From positions 29,241,913 to 29,305,912 of the forward strand of contig JAAONU010000019.1 in NCBI GenBank assembly GCA_012932295.1: 64,000 nt of DNA. Direction: 5' to 3'. Below the pieces are notes generated by a model that saw nothing but the letters and a program-made list of their open reading frames with translations, searched no databases and was not told the origin of the DNA. Position numbers and translations under genes: made by a program. Of this stretch, positions 35,101 through 47,483 are shown one piece after another (positions within the stretch are counted from its first letter, which is position 1; each line of letters begins with the position of its first letter). This DNA is from Cyclina sinensis. Its lineage: Eukaryota; Mollusca; Bivalvia; Venerida; Veneridae.

Positions 35101-36000
35101 ATGGGTTCTTTCTACCCTAAACACTAAAGACTTAAGAATACATGTATATATATTTAGAAAATGCTTAGTTAAACTGATTAGGACTTTTTTTAATAAGATG
35201 TAAACAATTACCATAACTCGAATGCCAAAAGTACGAAATTAATTACATAGATGCAATTGGTGTCCAAAAAAAATCCATTAGTTTTATTAATAAACAACTT
35301 CAAATAACTTGTCTTAAATTACATTTTGTTATATCAGATTTCGTTTAGATATGCAGATTAAAAGTGGTCTACACCAAATACCACCTTATCTGTTACTTAA
35401 ATATATTAAAGATAAAAAATGTATTGTTATGAAATGAAAATATTTATGGATGCTTAACAATGTACATTATTCCCTATTTAAACCTATCATAATTATGTAG
35501 ACTTTGTTTATATCACCATTACTCCCTAAAGGTACGTGGTACTCGTTTCGTAAGGCAAATGGTTCGTTCGTTACTATCAAAACAATATTTTTTCGCCCCG
35601 GTTAAAACCTTCTTGAAAATCACTTAAACTGTTAATACAATGAATGTGAAAAAATCTGCCGAGAGCAAAAACCCTAACAACGAAGAAATGAAATAACTTT
35701 AAGTGTATAGATCTTAAACTTTGACTTTTAGTAAGCTGATACGGATGGGACACATTGTAGAGGGTGATTGTAAGACCTTCTAATTGAAACTTTTACATAA
35801 GCATGGTGTGTTTAACAATGCAAGACTCTTGTTAGGGGCTGGTAAAAAGAATATAAATTGGCTTTTTTCACTATAAGATCGTATTTAAACTGAAAGCAAA
35901 GTAAGGCAAACAATATATACAACAAAACTGAAATTAGAAAATCAGATAACGCAAAACGCTTTCTTTTTTAAGTGTTCTCGGTGCTTATTTGTCTCAGTAG
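32150..36000. other. AT-rich gap, copy B
   Basis: Nothing I can call a gene. The switch from C-like to A-like sequence falls near 35350-35405. Confidence 0.45.
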
Positions 36001-36017
36001 AGTTATTATAGTAGACA

Positions 36018-37345
36018 ATTGTTTTTAGGTCAGTTTGTGTCTTCTCGTCGCTCCCTTTTTTCAGAATTTTTGATTTTCTAACACGAAACACTTCTTCATA
36101 ACCAACACTAATGAAAAATGATATAAGTTTTCAAAATGATGTAATTATATTCATGTTTTGTTATCAATGTTCTCATTTAATATTGTGCATTATGAATCGA
36201 AATGAAGTCTGAAATATCTGTGAAAGTTGAACATGACTCTCCTCCCTTGCTGTGAACGTCCGTGGCATTTGAATGTAAAGGTCTATACTCAATAAATTCA
36301 AACATGTTAAATGCAAATATTGGAACATCTTGGTGCAGAACAGAGAAACTTCCGGACATTTGAAGTGATCTATCTATAAAAACACCACTCACATTGTTCT
36401 GTTGCCGAATAAAATCCAAACACATATTCGTTTCGTGTGAATCAACAGTTTTTGCATAAGTCCATTTCGCTCTGTCCTCAATTTTCATGTTTTGAAAATA
36501 ATAATAATAACTAGATACAAAAAGAACAATAAATATGTAAACTGCATTAATAAAATACTGACTCGTGTTTGGATTATATGTCAATCTTTTGATGTTGATG
36601 TGTATTGAAAATATTGCACGTGAAACTGCGGTGTACATAAACACAATACCATTGTGAATAAGCCTCAGTTCCTTATGTCTATTTAAGGTAAAAGCTAACA
36701 AAAGAAAAATGAAATTAGCAAGGCTTGTTTATTTGATATATGACTATGTATATTTACAGTAGATGCATTGCTTTGCAAGTAAAGTATAGTGCCGATGGAA
36801 ATATCAATAAATACGATTGTGAAAGAAAAATCAGGAGTGGCTCAGCTTCATAAAGCTTGATCAAATAAAAATTCCAAGCGTTAACGCCGAATATTCCGTC
36901 AGCAAAACTGTTACTAACGTTGAATTTACACCACTGATACGGCGACAAGAACCATATTCCATATGTGACGTAATCACAATATCCTCCTGTCAGCAATCCC
37001 GTTACAAAACCAAGAAAATAATTGTAGCAGGACGATCTGAAGTTTGCAATTTTATGATAGGTATGATTATAAAAGGAAGCAAAAAGCAATAGCGAAATGA
37101 ATATCAAATCAGCAAGGGGCAAGACAAACTCCTGCGAATGATTCATATGTGTTATATTGATTCAAACCTCTTACATGCTGAAAAAAGACTAAATTAATAT
37201 CACTTGTGCCAGTCTTTAATTCACAGTTCGTCAGTAGATTTAAGCTTTTTATTTTTGTTCCCGAACGAGTATGTTAGCGTTATCGTCGTGACTAGACAAT
37301 TCGATGTTTAACTGTTTTCCCTCTTTATATACTTTAACTTCTAAT
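36018..37345 (-). pseudogene. GT22 mannosyltransferase-like pseudogene, exon 3 remnant, copy B
   Basis: Nearly identical to copy A: same TAA at 36177-36179, same frame losses, same two deletion joints (about 36017 and 37345). It keeps GGYCDYVTYGIWFLSPYQW and NRHKELRLIHNG. Only a handful of substitutions separate A and B, which dates the A/B duplication as recent relative to the split from C. Confidence 0.85.
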
Positions 37346-38005
37346 GACAGACAACAATTAATGGAAAGACTTTATAGTCGGCAATACCTAGCGCCTACAG
37401 TCAAGAAAAAGACAAGTATCGTGAACTTGAACATAAACAGCAAAAGGAAACTAAAAGCACTATCAAACAATCGTAAACGACTACAGTTAAAGAATTCAAA
37501 ATGCATTATTTAATTACATAAAAAAAAGACGTATACCCTTGCACAAAAATGAGCTAGGCTTGGTTGTTCATACTGTTAGATTACATTTCCCACAATAAAA
37601 TTAATCATACTGCTTTTAATGTTTACGTACAAGCATGTCAGGATATTTTTTCTTTTCATTTTATTGAAGCAGTTAAAGGAAAAGTATAAAACAAACTAAG
37701 AAAAGGTAAAAGGAAATAAATGTCCCGTAAAAAATCTATTAAGAATTCACAACGCTTTTAAAATTTTAATAACATTTACTATAATCAAACATGAAATTTT
37801 TTCTGTTCGTGAGTTTTGTTGAAAATAATGAAAATCAATTACTTTGGTGATGAATGTTTTACAGTTAAATATCTATAGAAGTCACTTTTGATCAAAGTTA
37901 ATCTAGGGACAATATCAGTTGAAATGAAACAGAGGCTGATAACAAGTGTTTTACAAGTGTATGTGAACGCAAATGTGAATGTGAGTAGAATTTCTAAAGG
38001 AAATA
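37346..38005. other. Intron sequence of the GT22 locus, copy B
   Basis: Counterpart of 16340-17000; no coding sequence supported. Confidence 0.5.
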
Positions 38006-38009
38006 AAAA

Positions 38010-38350
38010 TCTGTTTCAATGATTGGGCCTGTGGAATTGAATGGCCTCTGTTTCAGTCACTGAACTGTGGAAATGGCCCCCATTGGGAATGGCCTCCGTT
38101 TTAGTCAAAGAAAGTGCAGGAATGGCCTCTGTTTCAATGATTGAACTTGTACGAGTGGCTTCCTTTCCAGTCGCTGAAACTGTTGGAACTGCTTCTGTTT
38201 CAGTAACTGAAACTATGGAAATTGTCCCCCTTTTCAATCACTGAAACTGTGGGTATGACCTTTGTTTCGATCAATTAAACTGTGGGAATAGTCTCCGTGC
38301 TAATCACTGAAACTGTGGGAATTGGGAATTGCCTCCGTTTCAATCATTTA
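38010..38350. repeat. 33-bp palindromic-core minisatellite (VSVTET type), copy B
   Basis: About nine units, near identical to copy A. One or two small indels differ, for example at 38061, where one TCACTGAAACTG has become TCACTGAACTG. Confidence 0.8.
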
Positions 38351-38354
38351 AACT

Positions 38355-39185
38355 ATCGAAATTGTTAAAACTAAAAATGTTGCAATGCAGCGGTTAAAAC
38401 AACCCTAAGTAATGCCGGTTAAAAAGCTAAATCTTAACCTTGAAAATGTTTTATGAGACAAGGTTTTTAGGATATTTCTTTTTATACCTGAATGGTCGAT
38501 TGCATTAATATGTGTGAAAGCGTTAGTTAAACTGTATCTATTTTAACAAACTCTTCAAAAAAATTAAGTAAAAAAATAATATGATGAAAGCTTGCACACA
38601 ATTTGTAATAATCACATCAAAATTACGTTCCCAGCATACTGGCCATTAATTTCAACCGTAAAGATTATGCATTTAAACACGATGAAAGTGCTTTATTTCA
38701 AAGCGCATTAGATATTAAAATTCATGCAATTATTATGTAGTAGATAATTTTCGACACCGTCTATTTACAGAATTAATACATCAAACTTTCAAAGGTCTGG
38801 GAACATTTGATGCAGGCATTTCAAACAGCTGAGGATATTGTTACCAAAAATGTAAATCAAAATTAGTGTTATTTTAAAACTTATTACTTGAATAATGCAT
38901 ATCTCTAAGTTTCCAATAGGTGGAGTTTTTCCGCCGTGTGCTAACAGTTCACCAGTTGCATAACCTTGGACATTACGTTTGATGTTTTGGAATTTACAAA
39001 CAGTGCCATAAATTCCACATCTCAAGGTGCATATAAAAGCGCATTTTGCAAAACTCATTGCTTTTCTATGAATAATGTTTCGTTTATAGTTTGAATGTTG
39101 CTTTTGGAATAAGCAACATGAATACAAAAATGAAAAAATGGGCTGTAACGAAGCATCAGAAAAGTAAGTAAGCAAGCCATATAAT
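38355..39185. other. Intron sequence between two minisatellites, copy B
   Basis: Counterpart of 17350-18185. Open minus frame 38789-39196 as in A, without known motifs. Confidence 0.4.
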
Positions 39186-39189
39186 GTGA

Positions 39190-39790
39190 CTGGCATCGGT
39201 AAAGTAAATAAGTAAGCTCTATCTTGTAATTCGGCTCCAAATAAGAAAATTGTATAATGTAACTAGGCACAATGTCAGTATGTCGTAAGCTATAACCAGG
39301 CACCAGTTAAGTAAGTCGTGTGTTATATACTAAGCGTCATATAAGTAAGCCGTAAGCTGTAACTAGGCACCAGATGCTGTAACTAGGAACCATATAAATA
39401 AGTCATGAGCTGTAACTAGGCATCAGGTAATTAAGTCGTAAGCTGCAACTAGGCATCAGATAAGTAAGATGTTTGCTATTACTAGGCACCAGATAAGTAA
39501 GTCGTAAGCTGTAACTAGGCACAAGGTAAGTAAGGTGATAGCTGTAAATAGGCATCAGATAAGTAAGTTGTAAGATGTAACTAGGCACCAGATAAGTAAG
39601 TCGTAAGCTATAACCAGGCACCAGGTAAGTGAGGTGTAAGCTGTAACTAGTCACCAGATAAGTGAGTTGTAAGATGTAAATAGGCACCAGGTATGTAAGT
39701 CGTAAGCTGTTACTTGGCACCAGATAAGTAAATCGTAAGCTGTAACTAGGCACCAAATAAGTAAGGTAATAGGTGTAATTAGGAACCAGA
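39190..39790. repeat. 33-bp minisatellite (11-codon), copy B
   Basis: About 18 units, with a 117-codon minus-strand open frame (39403-39756) repeating VPSYSLRLTYLV. The longer open frame than in A comes from substitutions and not from a real gene start. Confidence 0.85.
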
Positions 39791-39924
39791 TAAGTAAAAA
39801 TGTTAATAGATAAGAGGGAGGTGTTCTTAAATTTACTAAAGTCCTGGCACTATACGTGCATCCGTCCTAGCCTCAGATCGAAATATACAACTTCATTTTT
39901 CTATCACTCACATAGTCACATTAA

Positions 39925-40325
39925 TAATGAAAACCGTAAAACGTCAGCTGCCTCATTGCACGTACCAGTATGAGGACCGTAAAATGTCAGCTGTCTTTAC
40001 AACACGCACCATTATGAGGACGGTAGAACGTCAGCTGTCTTTACAGCACGTACCATTATGAGGACCGTAGAACGTCAAACTGTCTTTACAGCACGTACCA
40101 TTATGAGGACCGTAGAACTCCAGCTGTCTTACAGCAAGTACCATCATGAGGACCGTAGAAAGTCAGCTGTCTTTACAGCACGCACCATTATGAGGACCGT
40201 AGAACGTCAGCTGTCTTTACAGCACGTACCAATATGAGGACCGTAGAACGTCAGCTGTCTTTACAGCACGCACCATTCTGAGGACCGTAGAACGTCAGCT
40301 GTCTTTATAACACTCACCATTCCAT
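39925..40325. repeat. 44-bp minisatellite with CAGCTG, copy B
   Basis: Nine units with the 44-base period as in A. Individual units differ between A and B (for example one B unit has CGTCAAACTGTC), showing post-duplication change. Confidence 0.9.
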
Positions 40326-40329
40326 TATC

Positions 40330-41715
40330 TGGCTTCTTGTTTCACTTGATTAACCTTTTAGTTGTAAAAATCAAACCAACAATATCTTAAGATCTGCAAA
40401 GCCGTGGCAATCTGGTAGAGTTTTAAACAAACATAGCTTTTCATTGCTGTATTTACTTGAGTAGCTCTTTCAGACATAGCTCAAATATTGTATCTGCACC
40501 TTTTATGAAACTTGAAAACTTATGTTTACCGAGTTATAGTTAGCTATTCTTATAGAAATAAGCGTTAAAATTTTATTATCAAAATAAAGACAATCAAAAC
40601 TTTAACTCGCCTTTGAAGACTATATTTAAATGAAATTTTCTTTAAATTTATATCTCAGAAGGAATTACATACAATGCTTGCAATAACAATTATAACAATG
40701 TGATGCTTTAACTACTATCACATTTATATATAAAAATATTTCAAATATTTATAAGGAAAACCAAAGTCAAGTTCAATAGTGCATTTAATAGTCAGTTAAA
40801 ATATAATAATGGTGGTAAATCGCATATAAAAGATTTATGACCGATTGAATGTGCGTGGCTGATACACACACCATGAGATTTCATCCTCATTAATCTATGT
40901 TTCGTTCCAAAGAGTTTAGTAGTGTATTTATATCACTGGGCTTCGTCAAGTAGCTAGATTCATACTGACCCATCACAAATGTTTGAGAAACGCTTACCTT
41001 TAATGAGAATTAATGGCCGAGTCGAATTTCTCAAGTGAAATATACTGTCAGAAGTCATTTATCATTAAAATGAAAAAATCAAGATCTTCTAGACAGCCCA
41101 CTATTCTCTAAAAGTTTGTATAAAAACTGCGAATCAAGATAGCAAGTAAGACAATTGTACCTTTACATCCAGACTACAGGCTAGACTAGACATCGCGACA
41201 TTTATTCAAGTTTGTCCCATAGGTAATTTCAGTACCGCAAGGTTGTCCTTTTGGTTACGTAAAAAAGTGATTTAACTGTTGTAAGTATATCATCAATTAA
41301 TTGTCCAAACAGGCAATTCACTAATATTTTTTTCAAATTACTCTTTGTTTAAGAGATATAACGTATATTTTACAGCAATGTGTCAAAGATTCACAGATAT
41401 TACTATACAGCTATCGTGCTCACTGTTTTTAAAACCGCGATTACAATGTACTAGACTAATTAGCTAATTGGATCAGTTAAATCATCAGAAGAATACCATT
41501 GTTCTGCTTATATAATTATAGATATGTTAACATTAATTGTTTAAGTTTATCTCTTCTTTAAGAAGACAGTGTACATCAAGCAGAGCAAATTCCAAATACT
41601 GTAAATGAAAATAAACCATATTGTAATCAAATCATTCGTAGTGGATATTGGCGGGGGAGAGAGAGAGAGAGGGATTAACAACAGATAAAATTTCAGATAT
41701 ATAAGTATTATAAAA
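40330..41715. other. Rest of the GT22 first intron, copy B
   Basis: AT-rich, as in copy A; a (GA)n run lies near 41655-41672. No exon seen. Confidence 0.45.
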
Positions 41716-41720
41716 CTCAC

Positions 41721-41868
41721 CTTCAATGGTCTGGAATATTTCATCGGGATACATTATCCACTAGTTTGTTGGCACCAATACGTACATAATCCTCAATGAT
41801 AAAGTAAACGGAAAAGGTATACATGGTAACCAGTGTGGAAAATGTTCCTGGTAACTATCTTTTTCCAT
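41721..41868 (-). pseudogene. GT22 mannosyltransferase-like exon 1, copy B
   Basis: Same exon as in A: ATG at 41868, (H/Y)PDE motif in WIMYPDEIFQTIE, donor GTGAGT, phase 1, and the same in-frame TAG (41761-41763). The downstream exons 2 and part of 3 are missing in B. Confidence 0.65.
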
Positions 41869-41869
41869 T

Positions 41870-42495
41870 GAATGAAGTATGCCCTTTTTAGAGCATTTCC
41901 TCTTCTCGTCTGAATGGCAGCCACTCTGTGCTGTGCAGATTTGGCTCTTCTCAATTTTAGTACAGATATCTTTTATTTTTGATAATTCAAATGTGTTTTG
42001 TTTTCTTTGCCTTTGGCTGGATCCTGTCCTCCCAATATTTGTATTGAAACTGTAATCAAAACAAATATTTTTATTTCATTTTTTTCACTTTTCACATCTA
42101 AATGCAGGATAGAAGTGCTACCCAATATTTGTACTGAAACTGTAATCAAAACAAATATTTTTATTTCATTTCTTTCTTTTTCAAACTTTTCGTATACAAA
42201 CGCAGGATAGAAATACTACTTATTGTAACAACAGGTGCATGAAAATCATTTATATTGACATTACAAAGAACATACTAAGGTGGCAATGGTACAAAGTGTC
42301 TCTGGTTCTATCTAAGATACACAAAATAATGAATTTCTTCATCTGTATATCTGACAACTGACAACAATAGACATGAAAGACTTCCGAGTAAGCAATGTCC
42401 AAAGTAAAAGATATCTAACTTTGCCTTTTGAGTGATATTCATTGCTGGTTTGTAGAATATTTTCTTTGGTTCATGAATGTGTATAATTTCTCATC
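41870..42495. other. Upstream region of GT22 exon 1, copy B
   Basis: Contains the two CCAATATTTGTACTGAAAC-type repeats (42030-42210), with shorter T runs than A. No gene supported. Confidence 0.45.
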
Positions 42496-42499
42496 AGTA

Positions 42500-42769
42500 C
42501 ATTAAAATTCCACCCAGAACACTCAGTGACTGATTTGTGAATTCGACACTTTGTCGTGATAAACCGCTTTGATATTTGTAGCTTTTGCTACACACTGAGC
42601 AAATATTACCCTTCTCACCGCTGCGTTTACTCCTGTGCTCTTTTAAAGCATTATCGTCAATGTCTTTCGCACCAAAATCGACGCAAGCAACAAAACCATG
42701 TTTTTTCTCTCACTTTTTTCATGTACCTCCGTGACAGCTAGCTAAGTGCCGTCTCAAATGATACTTGTC
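42500..42769 (-). pseudogene. C2H2 zinc-finger exon, frameshifted, copy B
   Basis: Acceptor CTGTCTTTTCAG, then DKYHLRRHLASCH. As in A the frame breaks after HGG, and there is an extra indel in the Lys-rich stretch. The finger end with LSRH is still recognisable, but CSAC has become CSVC and the HIC region is altered. Decayed. Confidence 0.5.
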
Positions 42770-42789
42770 CTGAAAAGACAGTTTACAGT

Positions 42790-43338
42790 TATATGTCTAA
42801 AAAGTTTTTTTTCATCTAATTATATTCCCCAAAGTAAGGGGAGTGGGGTGTTCAGCTTCGTTTTTATTAATTACAGGTGATATTACAAGCTAATTCATAG
42901 ATATCATAAATAGACCTATATATTTAAAGCTTTAATTTCAAGTCTTATTTATTACTAAGCAACAAATTTATGAGTCCAGTTTTCAAACTATTATACTACA
43001 TTATACCACCAAAGTAACATGATTATTGCCCGTATGAAAATTCACGCTAATTCTGCCTTTTTTATTAGCAAGATGATAAGTGGCGAAAATCGCAAGACTT
43101 CAAACTTGCTTGGAAAAAATTCTCACATCAAAAAGAATTTTCTTGTCATAAGTAATTAGCCATGTAACGTGTGACATTTGCCGCGTATTGTATGTGTTGG
43201 CTACATTCTGGGCAGGTCTGTTCCGCCGTATCTGAAATTTTAAGCAGATTCTTAGTGTATTACATTAGCATTCATACTTTGCCTATCATAAAGTTTTGCG
43301 TAGGGTAAATTGTTCGCATTCCTTGGTGCTATTTTAAC
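42790..43338. other. Gap between copy B and copy C landmarks
   Basis: Near identical to 21800-22340; no gene seen. Confidence 0.5.
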
Positions 43339-43339
43339 T

Positions 43340-43610
43340 ACTCTCCTGCGCATCGGTTGAATGTTACACTACCATTCACTTTCTTACCTCTGCTAAAATT
43401 AAATTTTCAGAACGATATTTCTATTTTTAGACAGGCAAATTCGCAGTTACTTATCAATGACTAGATTAAAACAAATCGTCACTTACATACATTTGACAAC
43501 CCAAATTGTCAACAAACAATGCATGTTCGCATATCAATTTTGTATTTTAGTGATTAAAGTGTTTTTAATATGTATGTGTAAATCAGCCAATGAAAATAAC
43601 AAAAAAGTCT
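43340..43610. repeat. Conserved non-coding block, copy C
   Basis: Third copy of the landmark block. It has lost the CCAATCAG segment seen in A and B (a small deletion near 43452). Confidence 0.55.
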
Positions 43611-43694
43611 TCCAATGTTGCGGAATCTGGGTAACATATATGTGTTGTTCAAAATTTACAAAATTGTGAGAAAACACCTGTCTATTTATAATTT

Positions 43695-43750
43695 TTGCAA
43701 TCACGTGATCGTTTCAACCAATGAAAATTGGTGTGAAGATTTTTCCGTCG
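43695..43750. promoter_or_regulatory. CACGTG/CCAAT element, copy C
   Basis: CACGTG at 43702-43707, then CCAAT and ATTGG as in A. The helicase exon is missing as in B. Confidence 0.35.
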
Positions 43751-43859
43751 TTGGGATATTGGAACTCTTTCATTGGTTGTTTAAATTTGATGGTAGAGGT
43801 CAGTATCTTAAATCTACAATTGATAAAGCAACGATAGTGTATCCACATTTCTTTTTAGG

Positions 43860-45138
43860 GAGCGTATAAGAGGAGCAGTTCTAATAGTATCAATAAAAAG
43901 AATTGTAGAACAAATGAAAGCAACTGGTGCAGAAGGCCCAGGTATAACAATGGAAGTTGTAGTAAAACAATTGGCAGCAAACGAAGCAGATATGACAGAG
44001 AAAGTAGCAGTAGATCAAGTGGCAGCAACAAGAGCAGATAAAACAGTGGAATAAGCAATATAACCAGTAGCAGAGAAACGAGCAGATATGTCAGTGAAGA
44101 AAGCAGTAGATCAAGTGGCAGCAACAGGAGCAGATAAAACAGTGGAATAAGCAATATAACCAGTAGCAGAGAAACAAACAGATATGTCAGTGAAGAAAGC
44201 AGTAGATCAAGTAGCAGCAACAGGAGCAGATGCAACTGTGGAATAGGAAATAGAACCAGTAGCAGCAAAACGAGCAGATGTGACAGTAGAATTACCATTT
44301 TAACAAGGGGCAGTTACAGGAGCAAATATAATCGTAGAAGAAGCAGTAGGAACAGTGGCAGCAAAACGAGAAAATATAAAAGCATAAGAAGTAGTAGAAC
44401 CAGAGGTAGAAAAGTAGCCGATGTAACCGTATAAGTACAGGTATATCCTTTCGCTGGAAAGCAGCAGGAAGGACAATTAAAACAGCAGCAGAAGAAGTTG
44501 TAGAATAGGAGTCAAGAGTAGTCGTAGCAGTTATAACAGTAGAAATAGTACCAGTGGTAAGCCACTAGCACCAACAGGACCAAAATGAGCATCAAACAGT
44601 AGCAGTAAAATAAGAAAACACAATGTCAGCAACAGTAGCTGCAAAGTAAAGCATTACCAGTACAATATATAAATCCAGTTGCAACAACAGGAGCTATAAA
44701 ACATTTTAACAGTAACTAACAGTAGAATCAAAAGACTCAGTGGTAGCAACTTGAGCTGAAAAAGGCATTATAACAGAAACTAACAGTAGTATAAGAAGAC
44801 CCAGTGGTAGCAACAGGTACAGAAGGAGCAGTAAAGATAGACGTAGTAGTAGAAATAGGAGAATCAGTAGCAGAAACAGCAGCAGTAGTAGGAGTTAAAG
44901 TAGAATTTGTGGCAATAATAGTAACAGTTGTTCTAAACCTCAGTGACATTTTTTAAATCATATTTTAAGTATTAAGAAATGTTGTGACATAAATACATTT
45001 TGCTTAGTCATGGGTAAAGCGATTTATGTATGCAAGAATAGTATTACTTGTATAGAATTGAAAATTATTAAGGACTTTCATTAGTGGTGACATTTATAAA
45101 GGAATGCTTTCTTTGAAGTTCAATCTGCTAACAATAAA
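43860..45138 (+). repeat. GNA-type degenerate repeat and conserved 3' end, copy C
   Basis: Starts after GGAGCGTATAAGAGGAGC. Units read DQVAATGADKTVE then TAA, several nearly identical in a row at 44020-44230, suggesting recent local expansion. Two or three 59-bp units remain at about 44690-44830. 3' end KIDVVVEIGESVAETAA; AATAAA at 45133-45138. Confidence 0.6.
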
Positions 45139-45139
45139 G

Positions 45140-46030
45140 TTGTCAATCAGAAAAATTTTATATCACTTTTGAAACTGATTTACACGGAAGTCTTTGTTAA
45201 AAAACGCATAGTAGATAAAATAAAAGAAAAACTTTAATCCTTGATCTTGCTTTTGTTTTATTTTTCCTTGTATGTGAAGCCAATCGATAAGACTTACGTA
45301 AAATAATGAAATAATATCTTTATCGTTTTCTCTGATAGTATACAACTGTTTTAAACAATCACTGATTATTGAAGGTTTTGATAAGTTGGTTATCTCTGAA
45401 ATTATTGTAAATGTAAGTAAATTTTATTTTTCTTACTAACAGCGTCTTGTAATAAATTATTATAAATCAAATATAGACAAGTAACAAAACTTTTTTTTGG
45501 CTGTGTTGTTTCCGTAGACTTTATAGAGCTGCCGCAAAAAAATCAAGGTTTCGCTTTAGTGCAAGAATCATTGCGTTGCCAGATTCATTTTTTTTTGTTG
45601 TTTATGTTTTTTTACGGGATTTTTTTTCTTGTTTTTTTTTTTTTTTTTTTTTTTTTTGACTTGTTGCATAAAAACAAATAAAAAAAGACCACAAAAATTA
45701 CACAACTTTTACCCCGCCCATTTCGTAATTATTGATATATATCTGAAAGAAAACATGGAAACGGATTAATCGAGCTTAAATTATTATATTATTCTATTCA
45801 TTAATAGATCTGAGCACTTGTGTAACATATCAAGCGGTTTTAAAAAAAGATAATAAATGAATTATTATACTTGAAAAATGTACATACTTGTAAAAGATAC
45901 TATTTAAAAAAAGGTAAAGATAAAAGGCTTTTGCACAATTTGACCCCATGAGCTTAAGAGAGTTGGTAAAGCATCTAGTATCTACTTCATGGATATTTAG
46001 GAAGTGTGTTATACCGTCGTCTCTGTATTT
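45140..46030. other. Gap with poly(T) tract, copy C
   Basis: Interrupted poly(T) at about 45580-45660, at the position of the T/G tract in B. Decayed SINE-like piece near 45930-45995. No gene. Confidence 0.55.
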
Positions 46031-46035
46031 TACAG

Positions 46036-47483
46036 CTTACCGAAACGGACTATGGCAATGCCACCAAAGAAAAATCCAGCCTCAGCAAATTGGTCTTATT
46101 CTGTCCGAAATCAGGTAGAGTAGTTACTGTAGTCCACGTTGCTGCTTTCTTAAAGATAGACTATACCCATCTTTGCATAAAATACTTTTATTGCAGAAAT
46201 TAATTGAACTCTAGGAAATTCTTACTGAATATGTCGAATTAGGCTACTACAATAAGAACACATTGTATGAAAAGCTGCATTCCGTATTTCAGGTCATGTT
46301 ATGCTGGTGCTTTCTTTAAAAAAACTGCCAGTTTTTTAAAAGACACTGTGTATTTATACTGTGTTTAGCTATAGTGTGTAGAGTTTTAAACGTAACATAT
46401 CTACTCTGTGTACTCAGACATGTTAATTTTACATTTATATAAAAAAGGTGCAGTAGTTATTTCATTTATTTGTATCTGAAACTCGAGCATAATATACTTT
46501 AAGTTTGTATAAAATAAGAAAAAAAGTACAAAATGCAAAAAAGGCAGAAAAATCAGGATATTTTGTGTAAAATGCTCCCCCCTTTATGGATAATGCTCCT
46601 TTTAAAGTGGTTAAATTTCTCAAATAAAAAAAATTAAACAGCAAAGAATATTTAGAAAAATCTGCGGTTGATTTTGCTTGTTGTAGAAAATAAATCAAAA
46701 TTTTTTTCTAGTTTAAGAAAGAAGATACTTGTAAAAGATTCTGGCTCTGAAAAAAAGTTTCACCGAGAAAAGATGGAATTTCATTTTCAGAGTGAGCAAA
46801 GTCTCGAGCCTGATCAGACAGATTTAAGCAGTGGTTCGTCAAACCTCAGTGCCAGAGATTATCCGTCTACGATACCGGAATTAATTCAAGCCCTTCAAGA
46901 GAGCGAGGATAAGGTCAGAGAACTCAAAGAAAAACTTCGGAAGTTTGAACAGGAACTAGAAAAGGAACATCAAACAAATGAAGACCTGCAAAGAAAGATT
47001 CAAAACAAAGATGAGGAAATCGAGAAATTAATGAAAACAATAAGTAACCTTAAAGGAAATCTTCATGATACTAAAGTCAGATCGTTAGAGAATGAGAGAG
47101 AAATTCAGAAGAAATTAGTAAGTATCGAGAGACGCATAAAAGAACAGGATGATTCTGTTGCTAGATTAATAACCAGTACTGCTGAGTTGAACAAAAAGGT
47201 AAATAAAATGCATGACACAGTCAAAAAAGTGAGCACTGAGCAAACTCAAACTAACAGGAAGTTGGAGGAAAATACGGAAGAAATAAGACAAATGAGACAA
47301 GACATTAAGTCATTAATAAACTCTAAGCAGACAGCTGTCGATTCGTCACCACGCAGATCAACGACCCTTCCAAACATAGATGGGGAACCAGGACCGTCTC
47401 GTTTTGAAAGACAGAACCAAACGGGGCGTATAGATGGATGGAAACCAACGGGAAAAGCTAAACCGAGTAATCCCAAATACTGA
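46036..47483 (+). CDS. Coiled-coil protein, copy C (two exons)
   Basis: Proposed join 46058-46114 with 46791-47483, 249 residues. First exon MPPKKNPASANWSYSVRNQ; its donor is CAG/gtagag, weaker than gtaaag in A and B. Second exon after TTTCATTTTCAG, phase 0. Coiled coil over about residues 50-200, polar tail ending PSNPKY. An extra A before the MEFHFQ codon opens the intron upstream, so a naive frame runs from 46668; the intron model is preferred because the acceptor and phase agree in all three copies. AATAAA at 47765-47770. Same unknown family as A and B. Confidence 0.7.

Noticed and set aside
38041..38244. + strand frame MASVSVTEL... as a gene
   Set aside because: Both strands are open because of the palindromic 33-bp repeat; no splice sites, signal or homologue.
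39403..39756. 117-codon minus frame of VPSYSLRLTYL repeats
   Set aside because: A 33-base period keeps any frame open; the A copy is broken differently and the array sits in an intron.
46668..46772. N-terminal extension of the C coiled-coil frame
   Set aside because: Opened by one extra A just before MEFHFQ; A and B do not share it and it lies in the proposed intron.
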